From the NCBI GenBank assembly GCA_019973155.2, contig BPQB01000028.1, positions 124,001 to 188,000 on the forward strand: DNA of 64,000 nucleotides, read 5' to 3'. The notes under the pieces were generated by a model. It saw nothing but the letters and a program-made list of their open reading frames with translations. It searched no databases and was not told the origin of the DNA. The stretch comes from Phanerochaete sordida. Taxonomy: Eukaryota > Basidiomycota > Agaricomycetes > Polyporales > Phanerochaetaceae. Position 1 is the stretch's first letter. The number at the start of each line of letters is the position of its first letter. Made by a program: the position numbers and the translations under genes. Below, piece by piece: positions 23,731 through 35,167 of the stretch.

Positions 23731-26700
23731 ATGGCACAGCCCGCGGCGCCCCCCAAGCAGACGGACGTCGTCATTGCGATCGACGACACGTCCCCCACCG
23801 TCCTGTACACACCCCGCGCGGACGCCTCGAGTGGCCCCAACCTCTCCGCGGGGTGGAACTCATACTACTCCGAGACTGGTTTCACACCGAACCCCGTTAG
23901 CGGGCAGGGTGTGGGCACCAGTCTGCATGTGACCTCGGCCGACGGCGCGTCGCTGTCCTTGCGCTGGAACGGTGAGTGTTGTGCAGTCTCGGAGCGCGTC
24001 TTGCGATTTGTAGGCGTACATACGGGCAGCGGGAGGGTGAGCCCGTCAAGCCCTCGCTGCGAGCTCGCCGTGGCAGGCGGCGATGCGCGCAGGACACGTG
24101 TATGACGGGCGCGAGGGTGCCCGCCATCGTCGGGCTGTCTCAGATTTGCGCGCTGACGGCACGCGACGCTCGGTAGGAAATCATAGCGGCTGTCGCCTTG
24201 TCTCGGCTGCGTTCTTTCCTGCGTCGTGTCGCGTGCGCCTCTCACCATTCATCTCAGGGACTGCCGTGTCTTTATACGGCTTCTTCCCGACGTCCGCGCA
24301 GGCGTTTCCGACCGCCGTCTCGTATTCCGTCGCCCTGGACGGAACCGCCACTACGAACTACGCGTCTGGCTTCTCTCCGGACGCCGACCCTGCGAAGAGC
24401 GTTCTCGCCGCATTTGCGGACTTAACGAACGGCGAACACGTCGTGCAGCTCACGGTACATAACCCTAACGACCTCGACGACCCAAGCATTCTACTCCAGT
24501 TCGACAGAGCTGTCATTACGAGCAGCCCGCCTGCGCAAGCCATGAAGCAGTAAGTCAACAATTTTCCGCATCAAATGGGCCCTCGTCGGAAAGGCTATCT
24601 GCACCGCCCCCACTTACGACTGGCTTGATGGCACGGTATCGACCATCAATGGCTTCAGACAGTGGATACCGCAGCTAAAAGGCCGATTCCTGTGTTTTCG
24701 GCACCCGAGCTATGTGGTGTCCGTACCCGCAGTGAGCTAACGGATGATGCGTAGATCTTCAAACATCACCCTGGTGACTCGCACCCTCGCCGACGACTCC
24801 CTGTCCTTCCACGGGCAGTGGTCCTTCAATTCAGACCTGCTGTCAGGGCAGAACGCGTCCTTCCACACGAGCAACAATCTCGGCGACCGGGCGTCTCTAT
24901 CGTTCAATGGTGAGATGTTCGCCGCGCCCGCGCCTCCCCACGCTGACACGCCAAACCAAATGTCCCTCTGCGCCGCGTGATCGGGTGCAGGAACATCAGT
25001 GACGCTAGCAGGGCTCACGACACCGCTTTCTGGCGCGTATAATATATCACTCGACGGCTCCCCGCCCGAGCTTTTTTCTGCGCGCTCGCCGTTCAACCTC
25101 TCGGCCCCCACGCTCCTCTACGTCAGCACCGGCCTCGACCCGTCTGTCCCGCACACGCTCGACATCGTCAACGCAGGACCAGCGTCGGCAGACACACCAG
25201 GCTCCCTCTTGGTCCTCAGCAGCGTGAATGTCACCACCGTGGAGGACGGCAACGGGTGAGGTTCACCGTCGCCGTATCCGACACCGTGACTGGCGTAGCT
25301 CATCGCCCATTGTCCACGCAGGTCCCAACCAGTAGCCGCGATGTCCTCGTCGAGCCATCTGAGCGCGGGCACCATCGCCGCGCTCGTCGTCGGCATCGTC
25401 TTCGCGGCATTCCTGCTCACCGTCCTGTTCGTGTGCTACGCCCGCCGCCGCCGACGCGACCGCCAGCGCAAGCAGAGCTTCCTCGTCAACCCCCGCGTCT
25501 CAAGCCGCCGGCTGTCCTTCCTCCGCCCACGACGATCACATGCGAGCGACCCCGAGAAGGGCGCGAAGGGGAGCCCCCGCGCGCCTGTCCCGGAGATCCT
25601 CGACATCTCGCGCAAGGCCGACGACGACGACTACGAGTCGGACTTCATCCAAGAAGTAGAAGACTCGCCGGTCGAAGACGTCCGCGGTGCGCGGCACGCG
25701 TCCAAGAACTCGGACGGCAGTTTTTCGATCAACCTGCCTGAGCTCCCCGGCCAGACGTACGTGCGCGTCCGCACGAGTGGGGATTCGCCTTCGCCGACGC
25801 GCCGGATTACGAACCCGCCACCTACGCAATCTGCACCCGCTTCGCCCACCGCCGCCCATGCGCCCGCCGCCGGGTACACCGCCTCGCCCTCTTCGCCCCG
25901 CAGCCCGAAGCCGCGGGGACCCCGGGAGATGCGCTCGTCCACCTTGGGGCCCTCGCGCGAGGGGCCGCAGAGCATTTTGCTGAAACGCGTCCAGACACTT
26001 CCTGCGGACGCTTCCTTGATGATTCCGCCAGAGGGCGCAGCTGCTGGCCCATCGACGCTCGCACCGCCTGGCGGCTCCCCGCTCCGTGTCAACTTCGAGG
26101 AGGGCTCCGAAGACCGGGAGTCGCGGCCGCAGCGGCGGTCGACCTCGCGCAGCGTCGCGTCCGCCATCTCCCTGCCCTCGTCTCTCCGCAACGCGCTGCA
26201 CTCATGGGGGCTGCGCTCGCCCGAGCCGTCCTCGGAGAGCGTGACGGGTGAGGGCGAGGTGCGGGCGTTCCCGCGCTACTCCTTCCTCGACATGGACTCG
26301 TCTGCGTCGCAGTCGAGCGGCTCGGGCTCGGCACGGCAGTCCCAGACCGCATCGACGCGCGCCTCGTCCCGCTCGCGCTACCCCAACACCCCCACCGAAT
26401 CGAGCAGCGCACAGGGCAGCAGCAGCGACTCGCGCGGCAACCGCGAACACCGCATGTCGCTCGCGCTCTCGATGACGCTCGCCGGCGGGCCGACCTCGAG
26501 CCACCCGTCGGCCTCGCCGGCGGTGTCGCTGCAGGCGGTCCCGCTGCCGCCGCTCTCCGTCCCGGCGCCGCTGCTCGGCGCGGCGGACGTCCCGCAGAGC
26601 GTGCACCCGGCGGACCTCGCCGAGCTGCTGCCGTCCCCGACGGACTCGATCCCGCTCACGGTGAGCGACATCCACTTCCGGTACTCGACGCAGTCGAGCG

Positions 26701-26978
26701 TGAGCGTGCCCGAGAGCCGCGCCGAGCAGAGCCGCGCGCACGCCCGGCAGCACCCCCCGATGCCCGCGCCGCCGCCCGAGCCGCGGCCGTACATCGTGCA
26801 GCGGCTCACCGGCGCGCCCGACGCAGGCCCGGATCCGTCGACGCCGTACGGTGTGTCGCGGATGTCGGCGCCCGCGTCGACGCCGTCGAGCACCATTCGG
26901 GGCCGGCCGCGCGCGACCGCATCTGGTCCCTCGTTCTCGTCGTTCATGCCCAGTAGAAGCTCGACCCGCGATGCATGA
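23731..26978 (+). CDS. Single-pass membrane protein with two beta-sandwich-like ectodomain repeats
   Basis: Exons: 23731..23971 (start uncertain), 24258..24549, 24755..24909, 24991..25255 and 25322..26978. Two extracellular units show a matching core across an exon junction: LRWN/GTAVSLYGFFP and LSFN/GTSVTLAGLTT. Each follows a strand such as VVIAIDDTSPTVLYTP or ITLVTRTLADDSLSFHGQW. One membrane helix follows at 25350-25440 (AGTIAALVVGIVFAAFLLTV), then an Arg-rich stop-transfer (CYARRRRRDRQRKQ). A long, Ser/Pro-rich, disordered cytoplasmic tail of about 500 residues makes up the rest. This architecture is common in mushroom genomes; the function is unknown, possibly a surface sensor. No signal peptide is visible after the ATG at 23731, so an upstream exon may be missing. 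Introns 1 and 2 are long (286 and 205 nt). Confidence 0.6.
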
Positions 26979-27264
26979 TTCTCGGATGGAATCGCATGCT
27001 AATTTATTGTGATGTGATCTGTCGCCTTTCGCCCTTCCTCTTTTTCCTCCACCGCATTGTAACACTAGGCAGTGCGCCGCCGCATGGACAGTTGTACATA
27101 TACCCAGCATTTCACCGTGTCTGTTCGACTATACCATGTCTCTCCGCACGCATCTCACGCCTTTGCTGCTCGCATCTACGTGTCCTGTACAGTCCTCTAT
27201 AGAAGTCTTGTCTACACCCTTTCAAGCTGATAATGCGCGAGCCCAAAATCCGAGACGTCCATAC

Positions 27265-28931
27265 CTATGCAGCCAGGAGCATCTCCTGCGCCTGGAGCCA
27301 GTCCTGCTCGGGCATGCGCTCGCTGTGCCACGCCCAGACGCGCAGCATCTCGTCCACGACCTTCTGCAGCTCCGCGCGGTCGCCTGCGTGCACCTTCGCG
27401 GCGTCCGTGCCCGGCGGGAAGGACGACGGCACGAGCTCGTAGAGCAGCCCGACGTGGAGCGACCGCTCGACGACCTCGTTCCCGACCGGGCGCCGCACGG
27501 CGTCGTAGATGCGGAGCGCGTCGCGCAGGTTGCTGGCGTCCGTGGCGGGGTGCGCGAGCAGCCGGCCGAGGATGTAGGCGTCCTCGATCGCCTGGCCGGC
27601 GCCGGCGCCGAAGTGCGTCGTCATGGCGTGTGCCTGAGGAGAGAGTTATGGGCAAGTAGTACGGAGAGAATCCGACACAGCAACGCACTGAATCTCCCAG
27701 GAGGGCAACACGCCCGTCAACATACTGCGGTAAACCGCGGACCTGGCTGATTGCCCACTTGGACGTCTCCCCGACAACCTTGCGACGGTCGTGTCAATAT
27801 TGGGTTCAGATCTCTCCGATAAAGAACTCGACGAAGCATCTCTGCGACTACACGGATGTCTTCTTCCCAGTCCTTGTACAGCTCCAGGACTTCCTCTTGC
27901 GATGCGGTAGACACCGTAGGGCCTGTCAGCGGTCTGCCCATGCTGTCTGGAATCGTCTGAAAGAACAAGACATTGATGATGGTCGGGGAAATCGGGTACG
28001 TGATGACATGCTGTACGAGCACTCAATGAGCATGGCTGATATAGTAGCCCGTGGTTATGGTACCTGGTTCTTTCCACACCACTAGAGAAGCGGGAGAAGC
28101 ATGAGCAACGGCCAAACACAGGAAGCAACGTCAACCTACTGCAGTGCCACCACGAAGTATCTTGTTATCGGGCGACTTCGCGATGACCTTTTCCCTGTCA
28201 AGAAGGGTTCGGTACGCATACGTGCCAGTCCAACTCGGCGGGATGAAGTTGATCAGCGCTTCAGCCTTCTCAGGGTCGGTCTCGCGGGCGCGCTCCGCGA
28301 GGTCGCTGTACATCTTCCTACGCGTCGCAGAGCCCACACCGTCGGCGCCGATGAGGATGTCCGCCTCCGCCACGGAGCCGTCTGCGAAGTGGAGCGTCAC
28401 GCCCTCGGCGTCCTGCTCGTATGATGAGAGACGCTTCGAGAAGTGCGTGGTCAGGAAGGGTGTTTCGGCCGGTGGGAGGTGGTCGACTAGTAACTTCAGC
28501 ATTTCGGTACGTGGAAGGGCTGTTCCATCTAATATGCCGACGGGTCAGCAGAGCACGTAGAGAAGTTAACGATATTCGTACTCGGGACAAAGAGATTGTG
28601 CCATTCGAACGGCTCTTGGGTATCGCTCTTCCTGAATACCATAGACGGCACAACCGCTCTCTTCTCCAGAGCTTCGCCCAATCCGAGCGTGTTGACCACG
28701 CTGCGGCTTCGGCCCCAGACCGTGATGCCTGCACCTATCTCAGTAAACGTGGGCCCTGCCTCGTACAAGTCCACATGCAGGTCCTTCGACCCGACATATT
28801 TCTTCAGTACGAGAGCAAGGAAGAGTCCGCCAATTCCGCCTCCGCTGTTTGGGCATGATCGTCAGGGGCTGAGCAGCACTCCGTATAAACGGGACAGCTC
28901 ACCAAATCGCAATCCGCATAGGTCGTGTCAT
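27265..28931 (-). pseudogene. FAD-dependent monooxygenase (salicylate-hydroxylase-like) with a one-base frameshift
   Basis: Group A flavoprotein monooxygenase that would hydroxylate an aromatic or related substrate using NAD(P)H and O2. Seven exons in transcription order: 28931..28903, 28845..28582, 28528..28140, 28081..28064 (18 nt), 28010..27828, 27778..27689 and 27633..27265. The FAD fold motif is GGGIGGLFLALVLKK. DLYEAGPTFTEIGAGITVW follows, then ADILIGADGVGS (DG motif) and RVALLGDS/AHAMTTHFGAG (GD motif). Between the first motif and DLYEAG the frame shifts by +1 at a run of four A (28799..28802). With three A the two halves would join in frame, so this is either a sequencing error or a disabled gene. 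Every other junction is in phase and the rest looks intact. The labelled substrate is a guess. Confidence 0.75.
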
Positions 28932-29172
28932 GATGTTCGAGATGGTCGTTGGAAATCCTTCCGGTCGGGGACCTACCGCTATATGTACTGCGTACCAGTT
29001 TGCGCCTGTGTCACGCCCAGAGACGTAGGAAGTTGAAACACTGCGGTTACACGTAACTATCCACACAGAAATCGACTAAGACACGCAGCCTGGCAGCACG
29101 CGCGCTGAAACACGTCTCTCCGAACGACGCCGTGGGCCGCGCCCGAGCCAGTAGCGAGGCAGAGCGCGCCGC

Positions 29173-32100
29173 TCACGGGTGTTGCATCGAGTCCCGACGG
29201 ACGGCGAAGCTGACAAAGCGCCGGAAGTCGGAGAACTTGCTCGTCGGCTGTGCCTCGCGCGGGGGCGTGTCGCTCCCGCTCCCACTGAGCCCGCTCGCGA
29301 GCGGGGGCGAGGTCAGCGCCGCGAGGATGCTCTCGCCGCCCGTGCCGGCAAGCAGGTTTACGCGGCTGCCGCCCGGGCTGCCGAGGTTCGAACTCGTCAA
29401 CGACGATTGCGCGGGTTCCATATCGAGCGAGGAGAGGAAGGAGGTGCTCTCCAGATCCGTCTTCGTGCTGGTGATCGAGAGGAACGAGTCCATGAGGTCG
29501 TTCTGCTGCTGCTTTGGCGTACCCTTCAGGTCCAAAATCTGTACAGTCCATGAGCGACCGGGACACTTTGCCAGTGGGCTGCCGTACCTTTTGGAAGTTG
29601 GAGAACGACTGGTCGCCAATCAACAGTGTGTAATTGAGAATGAAGCCTTCGGGAGGATCCTGCGGACGAGAATGAGTAGATGTTCGCGGTCTGGTGGGCT
29701 GTCTCGGACTTACGACGGGCGTGACGATCACTTTCAGAAGTGCCTCCAGCCTCTGTGTGTTCTTTGTAACGGTACGGGTATAGCTGAAACGGAAGGGTCG
29801 GTGTGGGCGAGATGGCGTAGCTCCCGACCTGACTTACTTTGAAGTGATGTTGGCCTCTCCGGGTATGCGTAGCAGCGCAGCTTTTATGATGCCAAGGTCA
29901 ATGAGCAGCTAAGATGATCCGAGTCAGCCACGGTTTCGTAAAATCAGCATGTACATACCTGCTCCGCGCCGATTTCCTTCAACGGTCGACTGCGTACGAG
30001 GGCATTCGTGAACTTGGTAACCAGCAGACCCGCAGCCTTGTCGAAGAAATTTCTCAGGTACTTCTTCTGGTCTATCATGGGTTTCACAACATCAACGACG
30101 TTCTCAATCGCCTTGATGAGGTCGTCGACGTAGGGTGAGTTGCCGCTGACTAGGTTGAGCGTGCTCCACGACATGCGCGACATGGCTGTGAATGCCGGCT
30201 CGCATGCGCCCTCCAGCTCCTTCAGAATGGCGAGGATTGCGGCGGACACGGCACTAACCACATACTTTAAGCCACTGATCGACAGAAATAACGCATTCCT
30301 TCACTCACCTGACAAAGAGATCGCATTCCTCTTGGAATGAGATTTTCTCCTTGTAAGTGTCGCTGACCTTTTCGCGAATCTTCTCTTCGAGCTAGAAGAG
30401 TATAAGAATAACGAACCTCAGTTTGTGATCCAAGGCATACCTCAAGCGCCGTCTGGTGACAGTAGTCCGCGGTGTTGATCAGAACACACGCGTTCTTCAG
30501 CTCATTCATGTCCAACCGTGTCTCTATGGAGCGACGGACGAAGCTTGCAGGCCTGCAAACCGCCTCATGAGCAACGGCAGGCATATCATGAGAGCTGGAC
30601 GTACCTCTTCAAGCTGGCAACCAGGACCTCCTCTACGGCGCCTTTAGCATCCCGACAAACACAATGCTCCTCAACATACCAGCATAGATCTTTAGCCACT
30701 TCTTCTGCAGCTGTGCCAGGTCATAGAGCGGCTGGCCGGTGAAGAGGTTGGCACATTGCTCGAGGATCTGCGCGTAGAAGTAGAACAGCTCCGTCGAGCT
30801 CGGGAAGACCGAGGCTCGAGGTTCGCTGTCGTCGCCTTCTGGCGCGGAAGCTTCTAAGGACGTGCGCGACTTCGGCCCGCGGTATTTCGACAGCATGTCC
30901 GACAATGCTCTGTGGTTCATGTGCGGTTAGCAAGTGGAGAGTTTTGCACAAGAGGCACACACTTGTCCTGCGCGGAGATGAAGACGCTCATGTGAGGTTC
31001 GAATGCTGCTGAGATAGGTTTGTTTGGGCGCGACCCTGTTATCGGTTGGGTAACTTTGAGGATATCTACCAGCTACTACTAGTCAGCGGGCCGTAGTCAG
31101 AGAAAAACCGAGACGTTCGTACCGGCGTCGCGAACTTCTTGACAATGGAGGCCTCGAAATCGAGAACTTCCTGCAGAGTATCGAGAAGTAACTTCACTGA
31201 GAGACCAGAACCGGCCTTTGAGAGCAGGGTTGTCATATCATCTCTGTCACCATCATTAGCATAAGTACCACAGCTCTCCTCTGCGACCGCCCACCTCGTA
31301 ATCTCGATGAACTTCGCGGTGAGATGCCACCCGACCTGCCAGTCACCGGGGAACACCCTGCCCGTCTCGGTCTCGTGCGCCTGCAGCAGGCGGCGACACC
31401 ACCCAAAGCGGTTCGTAACGTTGTCCATCTGGCCTGCCTCGTCGCTCGCCTTGAAGATGCGCCGGTACTCCTTGAGCTCGAGCGCGACGTAGCGCTCGAT
31501 GAACGCCGCGCGCACGTCGGGACCAAGTACGTCCACGACGCGGCACGCGGCCGCCATCGTCGACGGCTTCACCGGCTTCGCGGGATCCTGCGCGTAGCTG
31601 CGGCGGTGTGAGTGAGGGCTGGTGTGGGGCAGAGTGTACGCACAACTTGTCCCAATCTGCGTCGATCTTCGCACGCAGCTCGTTCTGCATATCATGTACG
31701 CGACGCGTTATCTGGTTCATTCGGTGGAGAGAATTATATTGCTTGAACGACGCGGTGATTTGCTTGACAGCCTGTGGTCCAAGAGGTCTGAGTCGCGTGC
31801 ATAGCCATGTACGGCGGGAGACGCACAGCAAGTGTCTGTGCAATTTCTGCATAGCGATTCTCCTTCATTTGCTCTTCCAGCTGTCCCAAAGCATTGACTA
31901 TGCGCTCGTCAGCTGCAGCACATCTCATAGGCTTAGCGCGTTACGGACCTAGACTCTGGAGTCGCTTCATCGTCGTCATGCTGAGGATGAGGTTTCGTTT
32001 CGCGAGGTCAAGGACTTGGATCTCCTTCGTTATGTTACGCACTACAGCTTCAGACTCTGTAGCCTTCTCGCGGATGCGGGACATTTGTCCGAGGAGCTCC

Positions 32101-32556
32101 TAGTGACACCAAGACGTCCACAGCGCGTTCGTCACACCTTCGCCGTACTGCAGCGGCAAGGACGTACGGATATCATCTCCTGTATAGCCTGCATCCTGTT
32201 TGGATCCTGCTCCTTCCGTAGATCCTCTTGTAGCAATGATATCTCATGCTGCAGTTCCTGCTCGGTCTGCACGAGTTGCGTCTGTACAGTCTCGAGCTTA
32301 CTGAGCGATGCCTCTAGAGTTAAGCTGCCTCAGATTCCCAGAAGCACTCGCAACGACACTAAATACCGGTAGGGAAGAACTCGTTCAGAACACCGATCGG
32401 ACTGAAGCCGTCCGAGAGGTCGTCCAGCGGGTCCGCGTCCGCGCCTGGGTGCAGGTCGAGCACGCGCTGAATGGACACGATTAGCTCGTGTGGGAGCGCG
32501 TCTTCACGACGCGCATTCGTGAGGGCGGCCGGGTATCTCAGAGGTGCTGTAGACAT
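29173..32556 (-). CDS. VPS53: GARP complex subunit VPS53
   Basis: Subunit of GARP, the tether for endosome-to-Golgi vesicles. Seventeen exons in transcription order: 32556..32367, 32313..32168, 32099..31949, 31897..31827, 31771..31644, 31597..31295, 31243..31123, 31072..30963, 30909..30680, 30642..30606, 30552..30441, 30391..30309, 30253..29959, 29908..29838, 29783..29714, 29659..29588 and 29538..29173. That gives 851 residues with every phase matching. The N-terminal coiled coil is clear (LETVQTQLVQTEQELQHEIS). VPS53 signatures follow: AFIERYVALELKEYRRIF, RFGWCRRLLQ, ELFYFYAQILEQC, TRLDMNELKNACVLINTADY and GNSPYVDDLIKAIE. The C-terminal ~100 residues are Ser-rich. The start is MSTAPLRYPAAL; an in-frame upstream ATG at 32631 is less likely. 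It is divergent from the MBIP-like gene. Confidence 0.93.
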
Positions 32557-32720
32557 GGTATCGGGTGGAGAGGAGGTGAGGGAGAGGTGAGCACGGCACT
32601 CCGGTGGCAATATGGTGGTGGTTCGGGACATAGGGCCCACCCAACGACCTGCCTTATTTGGACATCACGTGATAACGGCGGCCCGGAGGGCCGCGGGGAT
32701 AATATACCTAGAAACCCGAA

Positions 32721-32806
32721 AGCCCTAAGGCCCTAAAGCCCTAAACCCTAAAACTAAACCCTGACACTAAATCCCTAAGCCCTAAATCCCTAAAGCCCTA
32801 AACCCG
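32721..32806. repeat. Degenerate telomere-like CCCTAA/CCCTAAA repeat block
   Basis: About ten CCCTAA-like units within ~90 bp, spaced 7-9 bp apart with single-base spacers, for example AGCCCTAAGGCCCTAAAG. Fungal telomeres usually consist of TTAGGG (CCCTAA on this strand). The block is interrupted and degenerate, so it is either an old interstitial telomeric insertion or a cluster of telo-box-type promoter elements. Confidence 0.7.
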
Positions 32807-32815
32807 GACCTAAAG

Positions 32816-32835
32816 CGGCGCGCTGACGCGCGCCG
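32816..32835. repeat. GC-rich inverted repeat (hairpin)
   Basis: A perfect 7-bp stem, CGGCGCG and CGCGCCG, encloses the 6-nt loop CTGACG. It is followed a few bases later by a run of A. It abuts the telomere-like block. No function assigned. Confidence 0.5.
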
Positions 32836-33346
32836 AGAAGACAAAAAAAATTATGCCTTCCGGGAGGATGGAACCCTCGCCGCTGAAGGCAGCGTCGGCG
32901 CTTTGCCGATAGTCTACGGCGTCGCTTGAAAGCTAGCGCCAATGACCCCACATGTACCCATCAGGCGCCTACGCGTGCAGAAAGGGGTAGACGCGCTTTC
33001 CACGCGATGTCTCAAAAAGGCAGGTGGTTGGGCGGGCCCCTTAACCGGTGGTTCGCGGGGTGTGCGCTTGTCGCGGCCGGGATGTCGGCGGGACGCCCGT
33101 GTGGCCGACGCGCCTTTCACGATTTCTCGCTTTGCTCCAGACGTTCACCACATTTCATCAACTCGCGCGTATCCGTTCCGCAAAATAGCACAGAATGCAA
33201 GGACCAGGTCCTTCTGAAGCAGGGTCGTCCAACTCTGCAAATAACACGCCAAGGTACGCAGCACGAGCGCACATGTTCCCGCAGGAGCCAGATTTTGACA
33301 CAGAGGTCAAAGGTCTGGAGCACCTCAGCACGCGCCGCCTACAAGT

Positions 33347-34926
33347 ATGAGTACCTTTCAGGTCTCGTACACCAACCCGGCGAATGCTGGAATCGTAAGC
33401 TTCCTACCAAACCAAAGCGATTGGTGCTCACGCTTCTCTAGTAGGCATCGTACCCAGCCCAGCATGCCTACTACAACTATACGCCACAAAACTGGGGACA
33501 AAATCCTCAATGGCAGGCCTACAATCCCCAGCCAGCGCCCCAGTACTACTCGCAGTACCAAACTCGCCCGCATCCCCCAGCCCCTACGCAAGTCGCGCCA
33601 GTTGCACCGGCGGATGTGGCGCCCCAGGCGGAAGCACGAACACCTACCCCGCCTCCACCACCACCGTACCGTCGGGACTGGGACGCGACCATCAAACGTT
33701 TCCTGCAGTCCGCGGGGCTCACGCAGGCGTTGCGCGGCTTCGAGTCGGACATGCTTGTGATGAGCTCGGAATGGGAGCAGGAGAAGGTTCCTAGGGCACT
33801 AGCAACGCTGTATGAGGGCCTGACTGTGAGTTTAACCCCTTTCTGCCATCGACTGCCTCCGACGGTACTCTTCCTTAGGATCTTCGCAGTCAGGACGAGT
33901 CGCATAATTTTTCAGTCCCAGAAACTCCTCTCGATGAACGCAAGTTGGAATATGCCAACTTTCGGAAAGACGTCGACCCACGTACACCCTCTACGGTGCG
34001 CCTTCCAGCATCATATCTAGCATACATGACGTTTGAGCGTTTTTCTACTTCACTCAGATTACGAAAGACATATCTCGCTTCCTCGCACAGAACAGAGCTC
34101 GCAACGACGCCTCAAACCGCAAGGAGTTCCTGCTCTCACTAGCAGAGAAGAAGCGCAAACTTCAGGAGTCGGATCCAGCAGCGGAATCAGTAGATCCTGG
34201 GCCCTCGTGCGCCCGCACCGACGCGAAGACCCAGAATCGGGACGTGCAAATGAAGTACGACATTGTCAAGAACGAGGACGGTCCGCTTAGGAAGACAATG
34301 AAGCGCGAGCAGGAGGGCAAGCCCCTCGAGCCTAAGGAAAGCGCGTCCTCGGCCAAGGCGGATGATGTTCCGACCGCGGAACGATATCCTGCCCTCGATG
34401 AGCGACTGCACAACATCGAAACTCATGTTGCTGTTCGCTATGGTACGTGCTTGCTCAAAACTCCGAATACAGCTTTGGCTCAACGTCCAATGAAGTGCCT
34501 TTGCCACCGCGCTCTCTATTGGATCGTCTGAGGTTCCTCGAAGAACACCTTGTCCGCCTGGAAAAGGACTATCCACCCTGGGCAGCCTTACATTTCAACC
34601 AGCCGCATCGCGGGGTATGTCATACTCTCCCGTCTTGGTCGTCCTTGTCATACTCACAGCTACTCTAGTGGCCTCCTCCGCCGCGCCCCACGCCTATCAT
34701 TGTCCCTTCCCACCTAACAGCGGCGACGGAGCCATCAACAGCGCCGCCCACGTCGTCGCATACACCCGCCCCAGAGGGCGGCGAACCCGCGCCGTCAAAG
34801 TCCAAGGGCAAGTCGGCTGGCCGCAGCGCCATGTCGAGTTTGCAGCGCGCAGTGTTGGAGCGTCTGGAGGTGCAGAAGGCGAGGAACGACCTCGAAGGGG
34901 TCGTGAAGCGGGAGCCAGAGACCTAA
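33347..34926 (+). CDS. MBIP-like coiled-coil protein
   Basis: Six exons: 33347..33394, 33445..33825, 33879..33995, 34058..34442, 34496..34614 and 34669..34926, giving 435 residues. The N-terminus is rich in Tyr, Gln and Pro (YYNYTPQNWGQNPQWQAYNP). A conserved helical block follows (WDATIKRFLQSAGLTQALRG; FESDMLVMSSEWEQ). The best family evidence is in the C-terminal third: LDERLHNIETHVAVRY spliced to LLDRLRFLEEHLVRLEKDYP and PWAALHFNQPHRGW. This resembles the helical repeat region of MAP3K12-binding inhibitory protein (MBIP, an ATAC subunit in animals), as I remember it. The protein is therefore probably nuclear, but the assignment is tentative. The tail is Pro/Ser/Lys-rich. All splice phases agree. 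Confidence 0.6.
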
Positions 34927-35167
34927 CCCCGCCTTTCTCCTAACCCTAGGATGATATCACATGGTGCGCGCCCCGATTTGCCTCCGTCTCGCAGGATGCT
35001 GACCGGCTGTATCAAGGTTGACTAGCATTAGTGCTGCCTGTACATACTCTGGGGACTGTTTGTCCCACTTGGGGTTGAATGTCCTAGGCATCTGTCTCGC
35101 CTCGTCTCAGCACGCTTCTTGCTTTGCTGCTCTGCTCTGCCTTTGTCCGGGAACTTGACGACCTCCT

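Larger units (their letters stand above)
32557..33346. promoter_or_regulatory. Divergent promoter region of VPS53 and the MBIP-like gene
   Basis: 790 bp with no recognised gene. It contains the telomere-like repeat block and a GC hairpin, listed separately, then about 500 bp of unremarkable sequence up to the MBIP-like ATG. Confidence 0.45.

Noticed and set aside
28781..28825. A mini-intron that would explain the monooxygenase frame change
   Set aside because: The only GT...AG span available is about 27 nt, too short for splicing here, and removing it would delete residues conserved in length. A single-base indel in the A-run is simpler.
32840..32930. Possible tRNA near GGATGGAACCCTCG
   Set aside because: It resembles a T-arm, but stems do not pair and no acceptor stem or anticodon arm can be built.
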